NCBI RefSeq assembly: GCF_009796785.1 | Contig: NZ_CP047026.1 | Coordinates: forward strand, 1,386,001 to 1,450,000 | Reading direction: 5' to 3' | DNA from: Polaribacter sp. L3A8 | GTDB taxonomy: Bacteria > Bacteroidota > Bacteroidia > Flavobacteriales > Flavobacteriaceae | DNA length: 64,000 bases | In this document: piece after piece, positions 1 to 8,620 of the stretch | Layout: every line of letters starts with the position of its first letter | Position numbering within the stretch: position 1 is the stretch's first letter | Notes under the pieces: generated by a model | Told to the model about the DNA's origin: nothing | Databases searched by the model: none | The model's input: the letters and a program-made list of their open reading frames with translations, nothing else | Made by a program: the position numbers and the translations under genes

Positions 1-1593
1 GGTTTCTGCAGCTAAATTTGCCATGTCTTCCACTTCACTTGCTGGATGACTAGAAATAAAATACGGAATCAATTGTAAGTTCAATTTCTTCTTAATATTT
101 ATTTTATCGAAACGCTCTTTAAACATGTGAAAATATTTAAAAGAAGGTTTACGCATCAGCTTTAAAACAGGATCAGACGTATGCTCTGGCGCTACTTTTA
201 AACGACCAGAAACATGTTTTGTCATTACCTCTTCTGTATACGCATCTAATTCTTTTGGATCTGCATTTTTATTGAATTCCGGCACCAACATATCATGTCT
301 AATTCCACTTCCTATAAAAGATTTTTTAATCTTCGGATGTTTATCAACTGCTTGGTATAATTCCGTTAAAGGTTTATGAGACGTATCTAAATTAGAACAA
401 ATTACAGGCGATATACAACTAGGTGCCACACATTTGTCGCAAATAGATTGTACTTTCCCTTTCATCTGATACATATTAGCAGAAGGTCCACCAATATCAG
501 ATAAATACCCTTTAAAATCTGGCATATTTGCCACTTTATCTATTTCTCTTAAAACAGATTCCTGACTTCTACTTGCTATAAACTTTCCTTGATGCGCAGA
601 AATTGTACAAAAACTACAACCACCAAAACACCCTCTGTGAATGTTAATAGAAAATTTTATCATTTCAAACGCAGGTATTGGTCCACGTTTGTTATATTTT
701 GGATGCGGTAAACGCGTAAAAGGCAAATCGAAAGAACCATCAATTTCCTTTTCTGTCATGGTAGGAAACGGCGGATTAATCACCAACGTATTCTCTCCTA
801 CTCGTTGTAAAACTCTACGTGCTTTTAACTTATTAGACTCTTGTTCTATCACTTTAAAGTTAGAAGCAAACGTTTTCTTATCCTTTAAACAAGCCTCATG
901 AGAATTAATGGTAACATCTTCCCAATCATTTACAACAGGTAATTTCTCTTTCTTTTCATTAACGTAAATAGCCGTTTGTTTAATGTTTTTTAAACTAGAA
1001 AACGGAACCCCTTTTTGCATCAATTCTACAATTTCTCGCAAAGGCTGTTCCCCCATTCCGTAAACTAACATATCTGCTTTAGACGTCTCTAAAATACCAG
1101 GTAACAACTTATCAGACCAATAATCATAATGCGTTACACGTCTTAATGAAGCTTCAATTCCTCCAATTAAGACAGGAATATCCGGAAACTTATCTTTTAA
1201 AATCTTAGAATACACAGAAGTTGCATAATCTGGTCTAAACCCTTTATCACCATTTGGTGTATACGCATCTTTATCTCTACTACGCTTACTTGCCGTGTAA
1301 TTAGAAACCATCGGATCCATACAACCACCAGTAACCCCAAAAAACAAACGAGGCTTTCCTAGTTTTTCAAAATCTTGTAAATTATCGTTTACACTTGGTT
1401 GCGGCACAATGGCCACACGCAAGCCGTAACTTTCTAAAATACGACCGATTACTGCAGGTCCAAATGATGGATGATCTACATACGCGTCTCCGCTAAATAA
1501 AATAACGTCTAATTCTTCCCAACCACGAATTTTCACTTCCTTGTTTGTGGTTGGTAACCAGTCGGTTAATTGATGTCTTTTAGGTTCTTGCAT
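1..1593 (-). CDS. ygiQ: YgiQ family radical SAM protein (C-terminus beyond window)
   Basis: I translated this reading frame by hand from an ATG at 1593 down to the left window edge, with no stop in about 530 codons. The N-terminal part carries the UPF0313/YgiQ sequence (GVTGGCMDPMVSNYT, then LIGGIEASLRRVTHYDYW). A radical SAM cluster CFGGCSFC sits at about residues 322-329, preceded by the family's INIHRG. The reaction of YgiQ is not established; radical SAM chemistry is inferred from the Cys motif. The C-terminus is missing only because the window ends. A -7 box lies six bases upstream of the ATG, so the mRNA may be almost leaderless. Confidence 0.93.
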   Translation of the reverse strand, partial: MQEPKRHQLTDWLPTTNKEVKIRGWEELDVILFSGDAYVDHPSFGPAVIGRILESYGLRVAIVPQPSVNDNLQDFEKLGKPRLFFGVTGGCMDPMVSNYTASKRSRDKDAYTPNGDKGFRPDYATSVYSKILKDKFPDIPVLIGGIEASLRRVTHYDYWSDKLLPGILETSKADMLVYGMGEQPLREIVELMQKGVPFSSLKNIKQTAIYVNEKKEKLPVVNDWEDVTINSHEACLKDKKTFASNFKVIEQESNKLKARRVLQRVGENTLVINPPFPTMTEKEIDGSFDLPFTRLPHPKYNKRGPIPAFEMIKFSINIHRGCFGGCSFCTISAHQGKFIASRSQESVLREIDKVANMPDFKGYLSDIGGPSANMYQMKGKVQSICDKCVAPSCISPVICSNLDTSHKPLTELYQAVDKHPKIKKSFIGSGIRHDMLVPEFNKNADPKELDAYTEEVMTKHVSGRLKVAPEHTSDPVLKLMRKPSFKYFHMFKERFDKINIKKKLNLQLIPYFISSHPASEVEDMANLAAET

Positions 1594-1599
1594 AGTTTG

Positions 1600-1607
1600 C
1601 AAAAATA
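1600..1607 (-). promoter_or_regulatory. Bacteroidota -7 box (TATTTTTG) of ygiQ
   Basis: TATTTTTG on the minus strand fits the TAnnTTTG -7 element of the Bacteroidota primary sigma factor. Only six bases separate it from the ygiQ ATG, so the predicted start of transcription lies within a few bases of the start codon. No clear -33 element was verified. Confidence 0.5.
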
Positions 1608-1664
1608 CAAGAATTTTAATAGAAAAAACACTTATTTTTAGAATGTCTTTTTTTTGCTCTATTA

Positions 1665-1759
1665 GAAGCTATTTCCTGCTTTCACTACTCGCTTTTTTTA
1701 TTCAGAAAAGAATAAAAAAGAGCTCAAACAGACCGTTCAATCAGGGCTAGACTTGTTTA
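1665..1759 (+). repeat. Dispersed intergenic element, copy A
   Basis: This starts with GAAGCTATTTCCTGCTTTC and ends with TTCAATCAGGGCTAGACTTG. The same two arms occur at 3139-3215 (opposite strand) and 56032-56204. Between them is a hairpin (CTTTTTTTATTC / GAATAAAAAAGAG) whose sequence differs from the other copies while staying self-complementary. I suspect a structured RNA or mobile intergenic element of Flavobacteriia; the Rfam family Flavo-1 is a candidate, but I could not compare it. Confidence 0.7.
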
Positions 1760-1804
1760 CTAGCTTTTTGAAAACTGAAAACGTATCTATTAAATAAATA
1801 TTTT

Positions 1805-1969
1805 GGCTAAAGCCCTTTTCTTTATCCTTTCTAATACCCTATGGATAAATCCATAGGCAATTGATGTATTGCCAGAGATTAATCTAGAATTTTTTATTTT
1901 AAAACGAATCAATAGCAATAGGCTTCAGCCTATTGTTACATTAAAAAGTAAATTATTGGCTTTAGCCAA
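1805..1969. repeat. Cluster of four REP-like palindromes
   Basis: Four short palindromes are built on the same core, xGCT-nn-AGCx: GGCTAAAGCC (1805-1814), CCTATGGATAAATCCATAGG (1838-1857, variant core), CAATAGGCTTCAGCCTATTG (1916-1935) and TTGGCTTTAGCCAA (1956-1969). The outermost two are inverted with respect to each other, so the whole cluster is an imperfect inverted repeat. The pattern resembles REP/BIME units moved by REP-associated tyrosine transposases; no such transposase gene is in this window. Confidence 0.6.
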
Positions 1970-1983
1970 AACCCTAAAAAATA

Positions 1984-2061
1984 TTAATCCTCCTCATTAA
2001 AAATATTGTTAAAAGGCAAATTATCATCTATATCGTAATCATCATAATTTACACCTGCGGA
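1984..2061 (-). other. Possible C-terminal gene remnant
   Basis: About 25 codons on the minus strand read as an acidic tail ending NLPFNNIFNEED and a stop. A stop codon lies directly upstream and there is no start codon. The composition looks protein-like, but the piece is too short to assign. It could be the end of a gene lost by deletion, or chance. The rest of the 2062-2139 stretch shows nothing. Confidence 0.2.
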
Positions 2062-2139
2062 TTAAAAAGTTTCTATCTGTTAATACTATAATTTCTTTCA
2101 TTAAAAGATTTTTACCCATTCTGCAAATAAAACTCAAAC

Positions 2140-2231
2140 TTGTCATTTCCAAATTTGGAGAAATCCCATAACAGTGATACCGCATCGCTAACCAAACTTT
2201 ATGTAATTTCTCTCTTTTGTAAAAATGACAA
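2140..2231. repeat. Intergenic inverted repeat
   Basis: The ends are TTGTCATTT and AAATGACAA in inverted orientation, and the inner parts (GGAGAAATC... / ...GTAATTTCTCTC) also pair roughly. This resembles the degenerate GTCATTTC-type intergenic repeats common in Flavobacteriia. It lies about 40 bp beyond the 3' end of the DJ-1-like gene and could act as a transcript end. Confidence 0.45.
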
Positions 2232-2272
2232 TTGTCTAAAAAAAATACACTTTTTTCTAGCAGACAAATTAA

Positions 2273-3022
2273 TTACTCTACAATTAAATGCGGCACCTCA
2301 TCTACATTCCAATCAATTACCAAACCACCAGCTAAAGATTTTGCTACTTCTTTTCCGTATAAAAACTCACATAAATACAACGCAGCTTCAAAAGATTTTG
2401 CACCACCGGCAGAAGTAATATATTTTCCATCGTGTACAAACAACACTTCTTTTCTAATATCTAAACCCGGAAACGTTGCTCTCATTTTATCAATATCACT
2501 CGGAAAAGTGGTAGAAACTCTATCATTTAACAAGCCTGCTTTTGCCAATACAAAAGCACCATCGCAATGAGATGTAATATAAGTAGCCTCTTTATCAACT
2601 CTTTTTACAAAACTAATCATTTCAACATCCTCTAAATCTGTATCTAAATGATGTTCTGCAGAAGGAACCACTAAAATATCTATTTTTGGTAACGAATCTT
2701 TTAGATAATTAAAATCTGGCAAAATTCTCATTCCTTCAAAAGTAGTAATTGGTTTGTCTGTATTTGCAACGGTAAAAACATTCATTGCTTTTATGTTTTC
2801 TCTAAAAATGGTGTGCTGAAAAATATCAAACGGAGCTGTTAGTTCTGTATTAAAAGTGCCTTCCATAATTAAAAAAGCAACATTATATCTGTCTTTTTCT
2901 AACTTAGGAAACGTTTTTTCTTGCTTATTTTGTTTTAGCTGCTCATCCCTTTTTTTATCTTTATTTTCAGGAACACAACTAACAAGTACTAGCAAACAAA
3001 TTATATAAAGGTATTTATGCAT
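2273..3022 (-). CDS. DJ-1/PfpI-family lipoprotein
   Basis: This 249-aa protein has a lipobox (LVLVSC, Cys16), so it should be anchored to a membrane outside the cytoplasm. After a charged linker (residues 20-45) a DJ-1/PfpI domain follows. Its nucleophile elbow is SHCDGAFVLA with Cys153, followed by an AGLL helix and a GGAKSFEAAL segment near residue 210. Related domains occur in GlxA-type amidases, proteases and stress proteins, so the substrate cannot be named. It is transcribed alone, with a good -7 box 14 bp upstream of the ATG. A lipid-anchored DJ-1 domain without an AraC DNA-binding domain is somewhat unusual. Confidence 0.85.
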   Translation of the reverse strand: MHKYLYIICLLVLVSCVPENKDKKRDEQLKQNKQEKTFPKLEKDRYNVAFLIMEGTFNTELTAPFDIFQHTIFRENIKAMNVFTVANTDKPITTFEGMRILPDFNYLKDSLPKIDILVVPSAEHHLDTDLEDVEMISFVKRVDKEATYITSHCDGAFVLAKAGLLNDRVSTTFPSDIDKMRATFPGLDIRKEVLFVHDGKYITSAGGAKSFEAALYLCEFLYGKEVAKSLAGGLVIDWNVDEVPHLIVE

Positions 3023-3036
3023 CTTCTATTTTTTTT

Positions 3037-3044
3037 CAAAATTA
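3037..3044 (-). promoter_or_regulatory. -7 box (TAATTTTG) of the DJ-1-like lipoprotein gene
   Basis: A TAnnTTTG match on the minus strand lies 14 bases before the ATG at 3022. The distance is normal for a Bacteroidota promoter with a short leader. Confidence 0.5.
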
Positions 3045-3138
3045 GTGTTTCCATTTTAAAATAGCTATAATCTTTAATTTTACAATTTTCAGACTCTTTA
3101 AAAGGTACTATAACTTCTAAAAAACACAAAAACTCACA

Positions 3139-3215
3139 AATAGTTTAGCCCAGATTGAAGTGACATCCTTTTTGTTTTTCACAAAAAGATATAACGGAAA
3201 GCTGGAAATTGCTTC
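3139..3215 (-). repeat. Dispersed intergenic element, copy B
   Basis: Read on the minus strand this gives GAAGCAATTTCCAGCTTTCC, then a hairpin ATCTTTTTGT-GAAA-ACAAAAAGGAT, then TTCAATCTGGGCTAAACT. The arms match copies A (1665) and C (56032). The hairpin stem differs from copy A but pairs perfectly, which points to selection on structure. The short open frames across it, on both strands, are by-products of this repeat. Confidence 0.7.
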
Positions 3216-3301
3216 AAAAAAAATCGAAATCATTTTAACAAAAGAATTTTCATCAACTCTTTTATGTTTTGTAGTTTTAACAAAAACTAATTTACCTTTA
3301 T

Positions 3302-5218
3302 ATGAAGAAACTTTTACTCTTAACAATTTTAAGCCTTTTTTTAATAAGTTCTTGTAATTCTACCATAGAAAAAGCTCAAAAAAAAGACACTTTTGTTGCA
3401 GACAACTACACAAAAAAAGAAGTTGATATTGCAATGAGAGATGGCGTAAAGCTACACACAACCATCTACACTCCAAAAGACAATTCTAAAAAACACCCAA
3501 TCTTAATGCAAAGAACTCCTTATAGTTCTGCGCCTTATGGAGAAGGAAAGATGAAAACCAAAATTGGTCCTAATGTTCATTTAATGAAAGAATTGAATAT
3601 TGTGGTTTATCAAGATGTTCGTGGTCGTTGGATGAGTGAAGGCGTCTATGATAATATGCGTGCTTATCTTCCTAATAAAACAGCAAAACAATCTGATGAA
3701 GTTTCTGATACTTATGACACCATTGATTGGTTGGTGAAAAATGTAGAGAACAATAACGGAAATGTGGGGACTTGGGGAATTTCATATCCTGGGCATTATG
3801 CAACTATTTCTACTATTGATGCGCATCCGGCCTTAAAAGCAGCTTCTCCACAAGCCTGTATTGGCGATTTTTTCTTTGATGATTTTCATCATAATGGTGC
3901 TTTTATGTTAAGTTATTTTAGAGCTATTTCATTATTTGGTACTTACAAAGACACACCTACAGATTCTGCTTGGTATTCGTTTCCAAAAATGGATTCTCAA
4001 GATCAGTATCAATTTTTCTTAGACAAAGGTCCTTTAAAGAACTTGAATGAATATTTTCAGTATGATAAATTAGATGTCGCAAATACCGAAAAAGATAAAA
4101 ATAGAATCGATGATTTTTTCTGGAAAGAAATTACAGAACATCCTAATTACGATTCTGTATGGCAAAGTAAAGGCATCATTAAGCATTTAGACAAAGTTCC
4201 GTCTACAGTTGCAACCATGATTGTTGGTGGAGAATTTGATGCAGAAGATTTATACGGACCATTAGAAACCTATAAAGCCATCGAAAAACATGGAAAAGAG
4301 AATTACAACACTTTGGTTTTCGGTCCTTGGGATCATGGAAAATGGGCAAGAAGTACTGTAGAAAATTATGTAGGTAATTATTATTTTGGAGATTCTATTT
4401 CTTTAAAATTTCAATCTGATATTGAAACAAAATTCTTTAACCATTTCTTAAAAGGAAATGGCGATAAAAATTCTGGTTTACCAGAAGCCTATGTTTTTGA
4501 TTCTGGTAAAAAAGAATGGAAATCTTATGATGTATGGCCTCCTAAAAATACAGTAAAAGAAAATTGGTTTTTGTCTGCTAATCAAGAATTAACTTCAGAT
4601 AAAAAATCAACAGAAAAAATTAATTTTATTAGTGATATAAAACATCCTGTTCCATATTCCGAAGACATTAAAACAGTTTTTACACCACGTAAATACATGA
4701 CAGACGATCAGCGTTTTGCGGCAAGAAGACCCGATGTTTTGGTTTTTGAAACTGAAGTTTTAACGGAAAATTTTACTTTGGCTGGAGATATTTTAGCAAA
4801 ACTAAAAGTAGCAACTACAGGTTCTGCTGCAGATTGGATTGTAAAAGTGATTGATGTTCATCCTGCGGATTCAGAAGAGAATAACCAGAAATTACAAGAT
4901 CACTTAAAAATGAGTAATTATCATTTAATGGTTAGAAGCGAAGTTTTACGTGGTCGTTTTAGAAATAGTTTTGAACATCCAGAGCCTTTTATCCCTAATA
5001 AAAAAACAGACGTAAATATAAAATTACAAGACGTTTTTCATACGTTTAAAAAAGGTCATAAAGTACAAATTCAGGTGCAAAGTACGTGGTTTCCTTTAAT
5101 CGATTTAAATCCACAAACCTATGTAGACAACATTTATAAAGCAGACGAAAAAGATTTTAAAACACAAACACACAGCGTTTTTACAGATTCTTGTATTGAA
5201 TTTTCTGTGTTAAAATAA
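3302..5218 (+). CDS. CocE/NonD family hydrolase (S15-type), lipoprotein
   Basis: This 638-aa protein has a lipoprotein signal (LFLISSC, Cys18). It belongs to the X-Pro dipeptidyl-peptidase S15/CocE fold. The nucleophile elbow is GTWGISYPG with Ser161, the acid is in GGEFDAED (Asp313 or Asp316), and the histidine is in GPWDHGKWA (His345). The C-terminal third (about 470-638) is the jelly-roll domain typical of CocE/S15 enzymes. These enzymes cleave amide or ester bonds (X-Pro dipeptides, acyl esters, beta-lactam acyl groups), and the true substrate is unknown. The next gene, a second S15 enzyme, starts 9 bp downstream, so the two probably act together on peptides at the cell surface. Confidence 0.9.
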   Translation: MKKLLLLTILSLFLISSCNSTIEKAQKKDTFVADNYTKKEVDIAMRDGVKLHTTIYTPKDNSKKHPILMQRTPYSSAPYGEGKMKTKIGPNVHLMKELNIVVYQDVRGRWMSEGVYDNMRAYLPNKTAKQSDEVSDTYDTIDWLVKNVENNNGNVGTWGISYPGHYATISTIDAHPALKAASPQACIGDFFFDDFHHNGAFMLSYFRAISLFGTYKDTPTDSAWYSFPKMDSQDQYQFFLDKGPLKNLNEYFQYDKLDVANTEKDKNRIDDFFWKEITEHPNYDSVWQSKGIIKHLDKVPSTVATMIVGGEFDAEDLYGPLETYKAIEKHGKENYNTLVFGPWDHGKWARSTVENYVGNYYFGDSISLKFQSDIETKFFNHFLKGNGDKNSGLPEAYVFDSGKKEWKSYDVWPPKNTVKENWFLSANQELTSDKKSTEKINFISDIKHPVPYSEDIKTVFTPRKYMTDDQRFAARRPDVLVFETEVLTENFTLAGDILAKLKVATTGSAADWIVKVIDVHPADSEENNQKLQDHLKMSNYHLMVRSEVLRGRFRNSFEHPEPFIPNKKTDVNIKLQDVFHTFKKGHKVQIQVQSTWFPLIDLNPQTYVDNIYKADEKDFKTQTHSVFTDSCIEFSVLK

Positions 5219-5227
5219 TTCTCAAAA

Positions 5228-7045
5228 ATGACAAATAAAATTCAAATTTTAATAGTATTTCTTTTTGCCCTAGCAATGAAGGCACAAGAAAAAGCAACAC
5301 CTATTTTTAAAAATGGTGAAGCACAAATAGTAGAAGCTTTTAACGATTCTAGTAAATGGATTCGTACAGATTTATGGGTAGAAACTACGTTTGATAGCGA
5401 CGGAGACGGAAAACTAGATAGAATGCATGTTGATGTTACAAGACCTGAGCAAACAGAAACTGAAGGTTTAAAACTACCTGTTGTTTATGAATCTAGCCCA
5501 TATTATTCTGGTACTGCCAAAGGAGGCACAGAATTATTTTGGAATGTAAAACATGAATTAGGTGAAAAAGTAGCAAAACCTGTTTATGTAGAAGTTGAAA
5601 GAACCGGAAAAAGACCAATTATTTCAAATTCACAAATTAAAACTTGGGTTCCAAGAGGCTATATCGTTATTCATTCTTCATCACCAGGAACTGGTTTATC
5701 TGATGGTGCACCAACAGTTGGTGGAGATAATGAATCTTTAGCACCAAAAGCAGTTATAGACTGGTTAAACGGACGAGCAAAAGGCTTTACAGAAAGAGAA
5801 GGAAATGAAGAAGTTACTGCTTTTTGGTCTACCGGAAAAGTAGGTATGACAGGAACTTCTTATAACGGAACAATTCCGTTAGCAGCAGCTACAACCGGCG
5901 TAAATGGATTAGAGGCAATTATACCAGTTGCCCCAAATACTTCTTATTATCATTATTACAGATCTAATGGATTGGTGCGGTCTCCTGGCGGATATCTTGG
6001 TGAAGACATTGATGTTTTATATGATTATATTCATAGCGGAAAAGAAGAAAATAGAGCTCGTAATAATAAAGTTATTAGAGATACAGAAATGGCGAATGGC
6101 ATGGACAGAGAAAGTGGTGATTATAACGATTTTTGGGCTGGAAGAGATTATTTAAATGATATGAAACCTATGACAGCTGCTTTATTAATGTCTCATGGAT
6201 TTAATGATTGGAATGTGATGCCAGAGCATAGTTATAGAATTTACAATAAAGCTAAAGAAATGGGGATTCCTTCTCAAATATTTTATCATCAAAATGGCCA
6301 CGGTGGACCACCTCCAATAAAAATGATGAATCGTTGGTTTACTCGTTATTTACACGGAGTTAAAAACAACGTAGAGAATGATGCAAAAGCTTGGATTGTT
6401 AGAGAAAATGACAAAAAAGACGAACCAACTCCTTATAAAAACTACCCAAACCCAGCTGCAAAACCTGTAACATTATACTTAACTCCAGGTGCCCCTAAAG
6501 CAGGTAAATTATTAACTACCAAAACCTCTAAAGCAAAAGAAACTTTAGTAGATAATTATTCTTTTTCTGGCGAAGCTTTAGCCCAAGCAGATTATACAAA
6601 TCATCGATTAATTTATGTTTCTCCTACCTTAAAAGAAGATCTTCATATATCTGGCTTAAGTTCTATAAAAATAAACGCAGCAAGTAGTAAACCTGCGGTA
6701 AACTTATCTGTTTGGTTGGTTTCATTACCTTGGAATAAAGGAAAAAGAACAAAAATTACCGACAACATTATTACACGTGGTTGGGCAGATTTACAAAATC
6801 ATGCATCATTAACAAAAAGCAGTCCTTTAAAAAAGGGGCAATTCTATGAAATGACTTTTAACCTACAGCCAGATGATCAAATTATAAAAAAAGGACAACA
6901 AATTGGTTTAATGATTTTTTCTAGTGATTCTAATTTTACATTATTACCAAAACCTGGTACAGAATTAACAGTCGACTTAAACAAAACCTCTATTACACTT
7001 CCTGTTGTTGGCGGTAAAGAAGCATTTGCAAAAGCTACAGAATAA
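5228..7045 (+). CDS. Secreted Xaa-Pro dipeptidyl-peptidase (S15 family)
   Basis: This 605-aa protein has an N-terminal signal peptide ending near MKAQ (residue 20). It carries the family segment FDSDGDGKLDR at residues 55-65. The catalytic Ser211 is in GMTGTSYNG, Asp327 in HGFNDWNVMPEH and His358 in HQNGHGGPPP, giving a complete serine-protease triad. Known members release X-Pro dipeptides from peptide N-termini. It follows the CocE-type gene by 9 bp, and the transcript ends in the hairpin at 7062-7092. Together the pair suggests processing of proline-rich peptides outside the cytoplasm. Confidence 0.9.
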   Translation: MTNKIQILIVFLFALAMKAQEKATPIFKNGEAQIVEAFNDSSKWIRTDLWVETTFDSDGDGKLDRMHVDVTRPEQTETEGLKLPVVYESSPYYSGTAKGGTELFWNVKHELGEKVAKPVYVEVERTGKRPIISNSQIKTWVPRGYIVIHSSSPGTGLSDGAPTVGGDNESLAPKAVIDWLNGRAKGFTEREGNEEVTAFWSTGKVGMTGTSYNGTIPLAAATTGVNGLEAIIPVAPNTSYYHYYRSNGLVRSPGGYLGEDIDVLYDYIHSGKEENRARNNKVIRDTEMANGMDRESGDYNDFWAGRDYLNDMKPMTAALLMSHGFNDWNVMPEHSYRIYNKAKEMGIPSQIFYHQNGHGGPPPIKMMNRWFTRYLHGVKNNVENDAKAWIVRENDKKDEPTPYKNYPNPAAKPVTLYLTPGAPKAGKLLTTKTSKAKETLVDNYSFSGEALAQADYTNHRLIYVSPTLKEDLHISGLSSIKINAASSKPAVNLSVWLVSLPWNKGKRTKITDNIITRGWADLQNHASLTKSSPLKKGQFYEMTFNLQPDDQIIKKGQQIGLMIFSSDSNFTLLPKPGTELTVDLNKTSITLPVVGGKEAFAKATE

Positions 7046-7061
7046 ATAAATTATCATACTT

Positions 7062-7092
7062 AAAAAAAGCAGCGATTAAATCGTTGCTTTTT
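7062..7092. terminator. Bidirectional terminator between convergent genes
   Basis: A hairpin AAAAAGCAGCGAT-TTAA-ATCGTTGCTTTTT has A-runs on the left and T-runs on the right, so it can end transcripts from both sides. It serves the peptidase pair (plus) and the MFS gene (minus). The MFS stop codon lies in its loop. Confidence 0.8.
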
Positions 7093-8287
7093 CTTTTTTT
7101 AACATTCTTAAAAGGAGCAACAATACAAAAACCCCAAATAATGCAAAAATTGTAATTGCAGTCCACGTAGTTTCAAAACCATATTTTGACACCATTTGCA
7201 TACCAACATTGTGGCTAAAAATATGCGCTAAAGAAAATGCAATGCTATACAAAGCCATATATTCTCCCTGATTTCCTTTTTTAGCTCTTTCTACGGCAAA
7301 CGCATTCGAAAACGGAAACGCAATCATTTCTCCTACTGTCATTAAAAACATGGCTATAATTAAAATTCCAATCCAACCGGTTAGGTTTAAAATGATAAAA
7401 CTTAACGCAGTTAAAAATAAGCCAAGGGCAATTAACTTTACTTTAGATTTTTTAGAATCTTCTAACCATTTTATCAAAGGCATTTCAAAAAGGAATATAA
7501 AAAAGCCATTAAAGCCCATTAACAACCCTATTTCAAATTCTGATAAAAAACGGTTTTTACTATAATACAATGGCATGGTAGAAAAATACTGCATAAAAAC
7601 AAACCCAAAAATAAACATGGCGATAAAGAATATCCAAAAAGCATTGTCTTTATAAGCAGAAATAGGGTTAGCTACTTTTACCTCATCTTGTACTTTAGCT
7701 TTCTTAGGATGCAATACTTGCAGCAATAAAAAAGCTGCTAAAACACACGTTACTCCATCTGCCCAAAACAATCCTTTATAACCAATTCCTGTAATTATTA
7801 AACCTCCAACTGCAGGTCCTGCAGAAAAACCTAAATTAATAGCCAAACGAATTAAAGTTACAGAACGTGTTTTATTTTCTGGTTTGCTATATGCACTTAA
7901 AGCAACAAACATAGCAGGTCTAAAAGCATCTGCCACTATCATTACTAAAAAAATACCCGCACAAAACTCATGAAATGTTGTTGCATATTGTAGTAAAACA
8001 AATAAAACCCCTGTCCCAAATAAACTTACAAGCATTACTTTGTAATAACCTATTTTATCAGTTAATTTTCCGCCAATCCACGTTCCCAATACAGAACCTA
8101 AACCAAAGAAAGACATAATCCATCCAACATCTGTTAAAGAAAAATGCAGACTTTTAGTAAGGTACAAAGACAAAAAAGGAATTACCATTGTACCAGATCT
8201 ATTGATAAATGTAATTAAAGAAAGCCACCAAACCTCTGTAGAGAGCCCTCTAAAAGTATTGATATAATTGTTGTATAACTTTTTCAT
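7076..8287 (-). CDS. MFS transporter
   Basis: This 403-aa integral membrane protein has about 12 hydrophobic segments and the MFS motif A after TM2 (GGKLTDKIGYYKVM, residues 72-85). A charged central loop near KKAKVQDEVK separates the two halves. The family exports or imports small solutes by proton coupling. The sequence suggests the drug-efflux/YajR-like group, but the substrate cannot be told. It is a single gene, and a strong hairpin at 8317-8345 lies just upstream of its start. Confidence 0.85.
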   Translation of the reverse strand: MKKLYNNYINTFRGLSTEVWWLSLITFINRSGTMVIPFLSLYLTKSLHFSLTDVGWIMSFFGLGSVLGTWIGGKLTDKIGYYKVMLVSLFGTGVLFVLLQYATTFHEFCAGIFLVMIVADAFRPAMFVALSAYSKPENKTRSVTLIRLAINLGFSAGPAVGGLIITGIGYKGLFWADGVTCVLAAFLLLQVLHPKKAKVQDEVKVANPISAYKDNAFWIFFIAMFIFGFVFMQYFSTMPLYYSKNRFLSEFEIGLLMGFNGFFIFLFEMPLIKWLEDSKKSKVKLIALGLFLTALSFIILNLTGWIGILIIAMFLMTVGEMIAFPFSNAFAVERAKKGNQGEYMALYSIAFSLAHIFSHNVGMQMVSKYGFETTWTAITIFALFGVFVLLLLLRMLKKEKATI

Positions 8288-8316
8288 GGTTAAGTTGGTT
8301 GTTGCACTAAAAACAA

Positions 8317-8345
8317 AAAAGTCCGACTTGTGAAGTCGGACTTTT
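8317..8345. terminator. Strong hairpin with U-tract ahead of the MFS gene
   Basis: A perfect stem AAAAGTCCGACTT-GTG-AAGTCGGACTTTT has T-runs on both sides. Neither neighbouring gene runs into it: the MFS gene starts at 8287 going left and the DUF1684 gene starts at 8621 going right. It is either an attenuator in the MFS leader, the end of a small RNA made from 8346-8620, or a relic of a lost gene. Confidence 0.6.
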
Positions 8346-8620
8346 ATAATTACTTGATTTTATATTGATATCATCAAAACATATAAACAGACCGATTTTT
8401 TCGATTTTTACGCGATAATTTGGTTAAATATGTATTGACTTTATTCATTTTTATTTTATTAACAAATCAAAACTACATAAAATAATTGAATATTGTATTT
8501 TTGTTAAAAATTATTTTTAAAATAAAAATTACGTAGCGCAGTTTTTTTTTTCAATTAGCAAATAGCGTTATTTTAAATTATAAAAAAAACCTACAACCCT
8601 TATTTTTAATACTAACTTAA
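8346..8620. other. AT-rich intergenic stretch with a candidate promoter
   Basis: With the preceding hairpin this forms a 333-bp stretch without a gene. On the plus strand TATTTTTG at 8496-8503 fits a -7 box and could drive the DUF1684 gene with a leader of about 110 bases. I see no tRNA and no convincing small ORF. A TTGAT/ATCAA pair at 8365-8377 has a three-base spacer, which does not fit an Fnr site. Confidence 0.4.

Noticed and set aside
641..901. Plus-strand open frame of 86 codons
   Set aside because: It lies inside ygiQ on the opposite strand and reads as a shadow with no promoter or family features.
2140..2570. Plus-strand open frames of 92 and 112 codons
   Set aside because: They run across an inverted repeat and the antisense of the DJ-1-like gene, with repeat-derived composition.
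3117..3357. Open frames of 65-69 codons on both strands
   Set aside because: Both are products of dispersed element copy B; neither has protein-like conservation that I can see.
8365..8377. TTGAT/ATCAA pair as an Fnr site
   Set aside because: The spacer is three bases, whereas Fnr-type sites need four; no suitable -7 box lies at the right distance.
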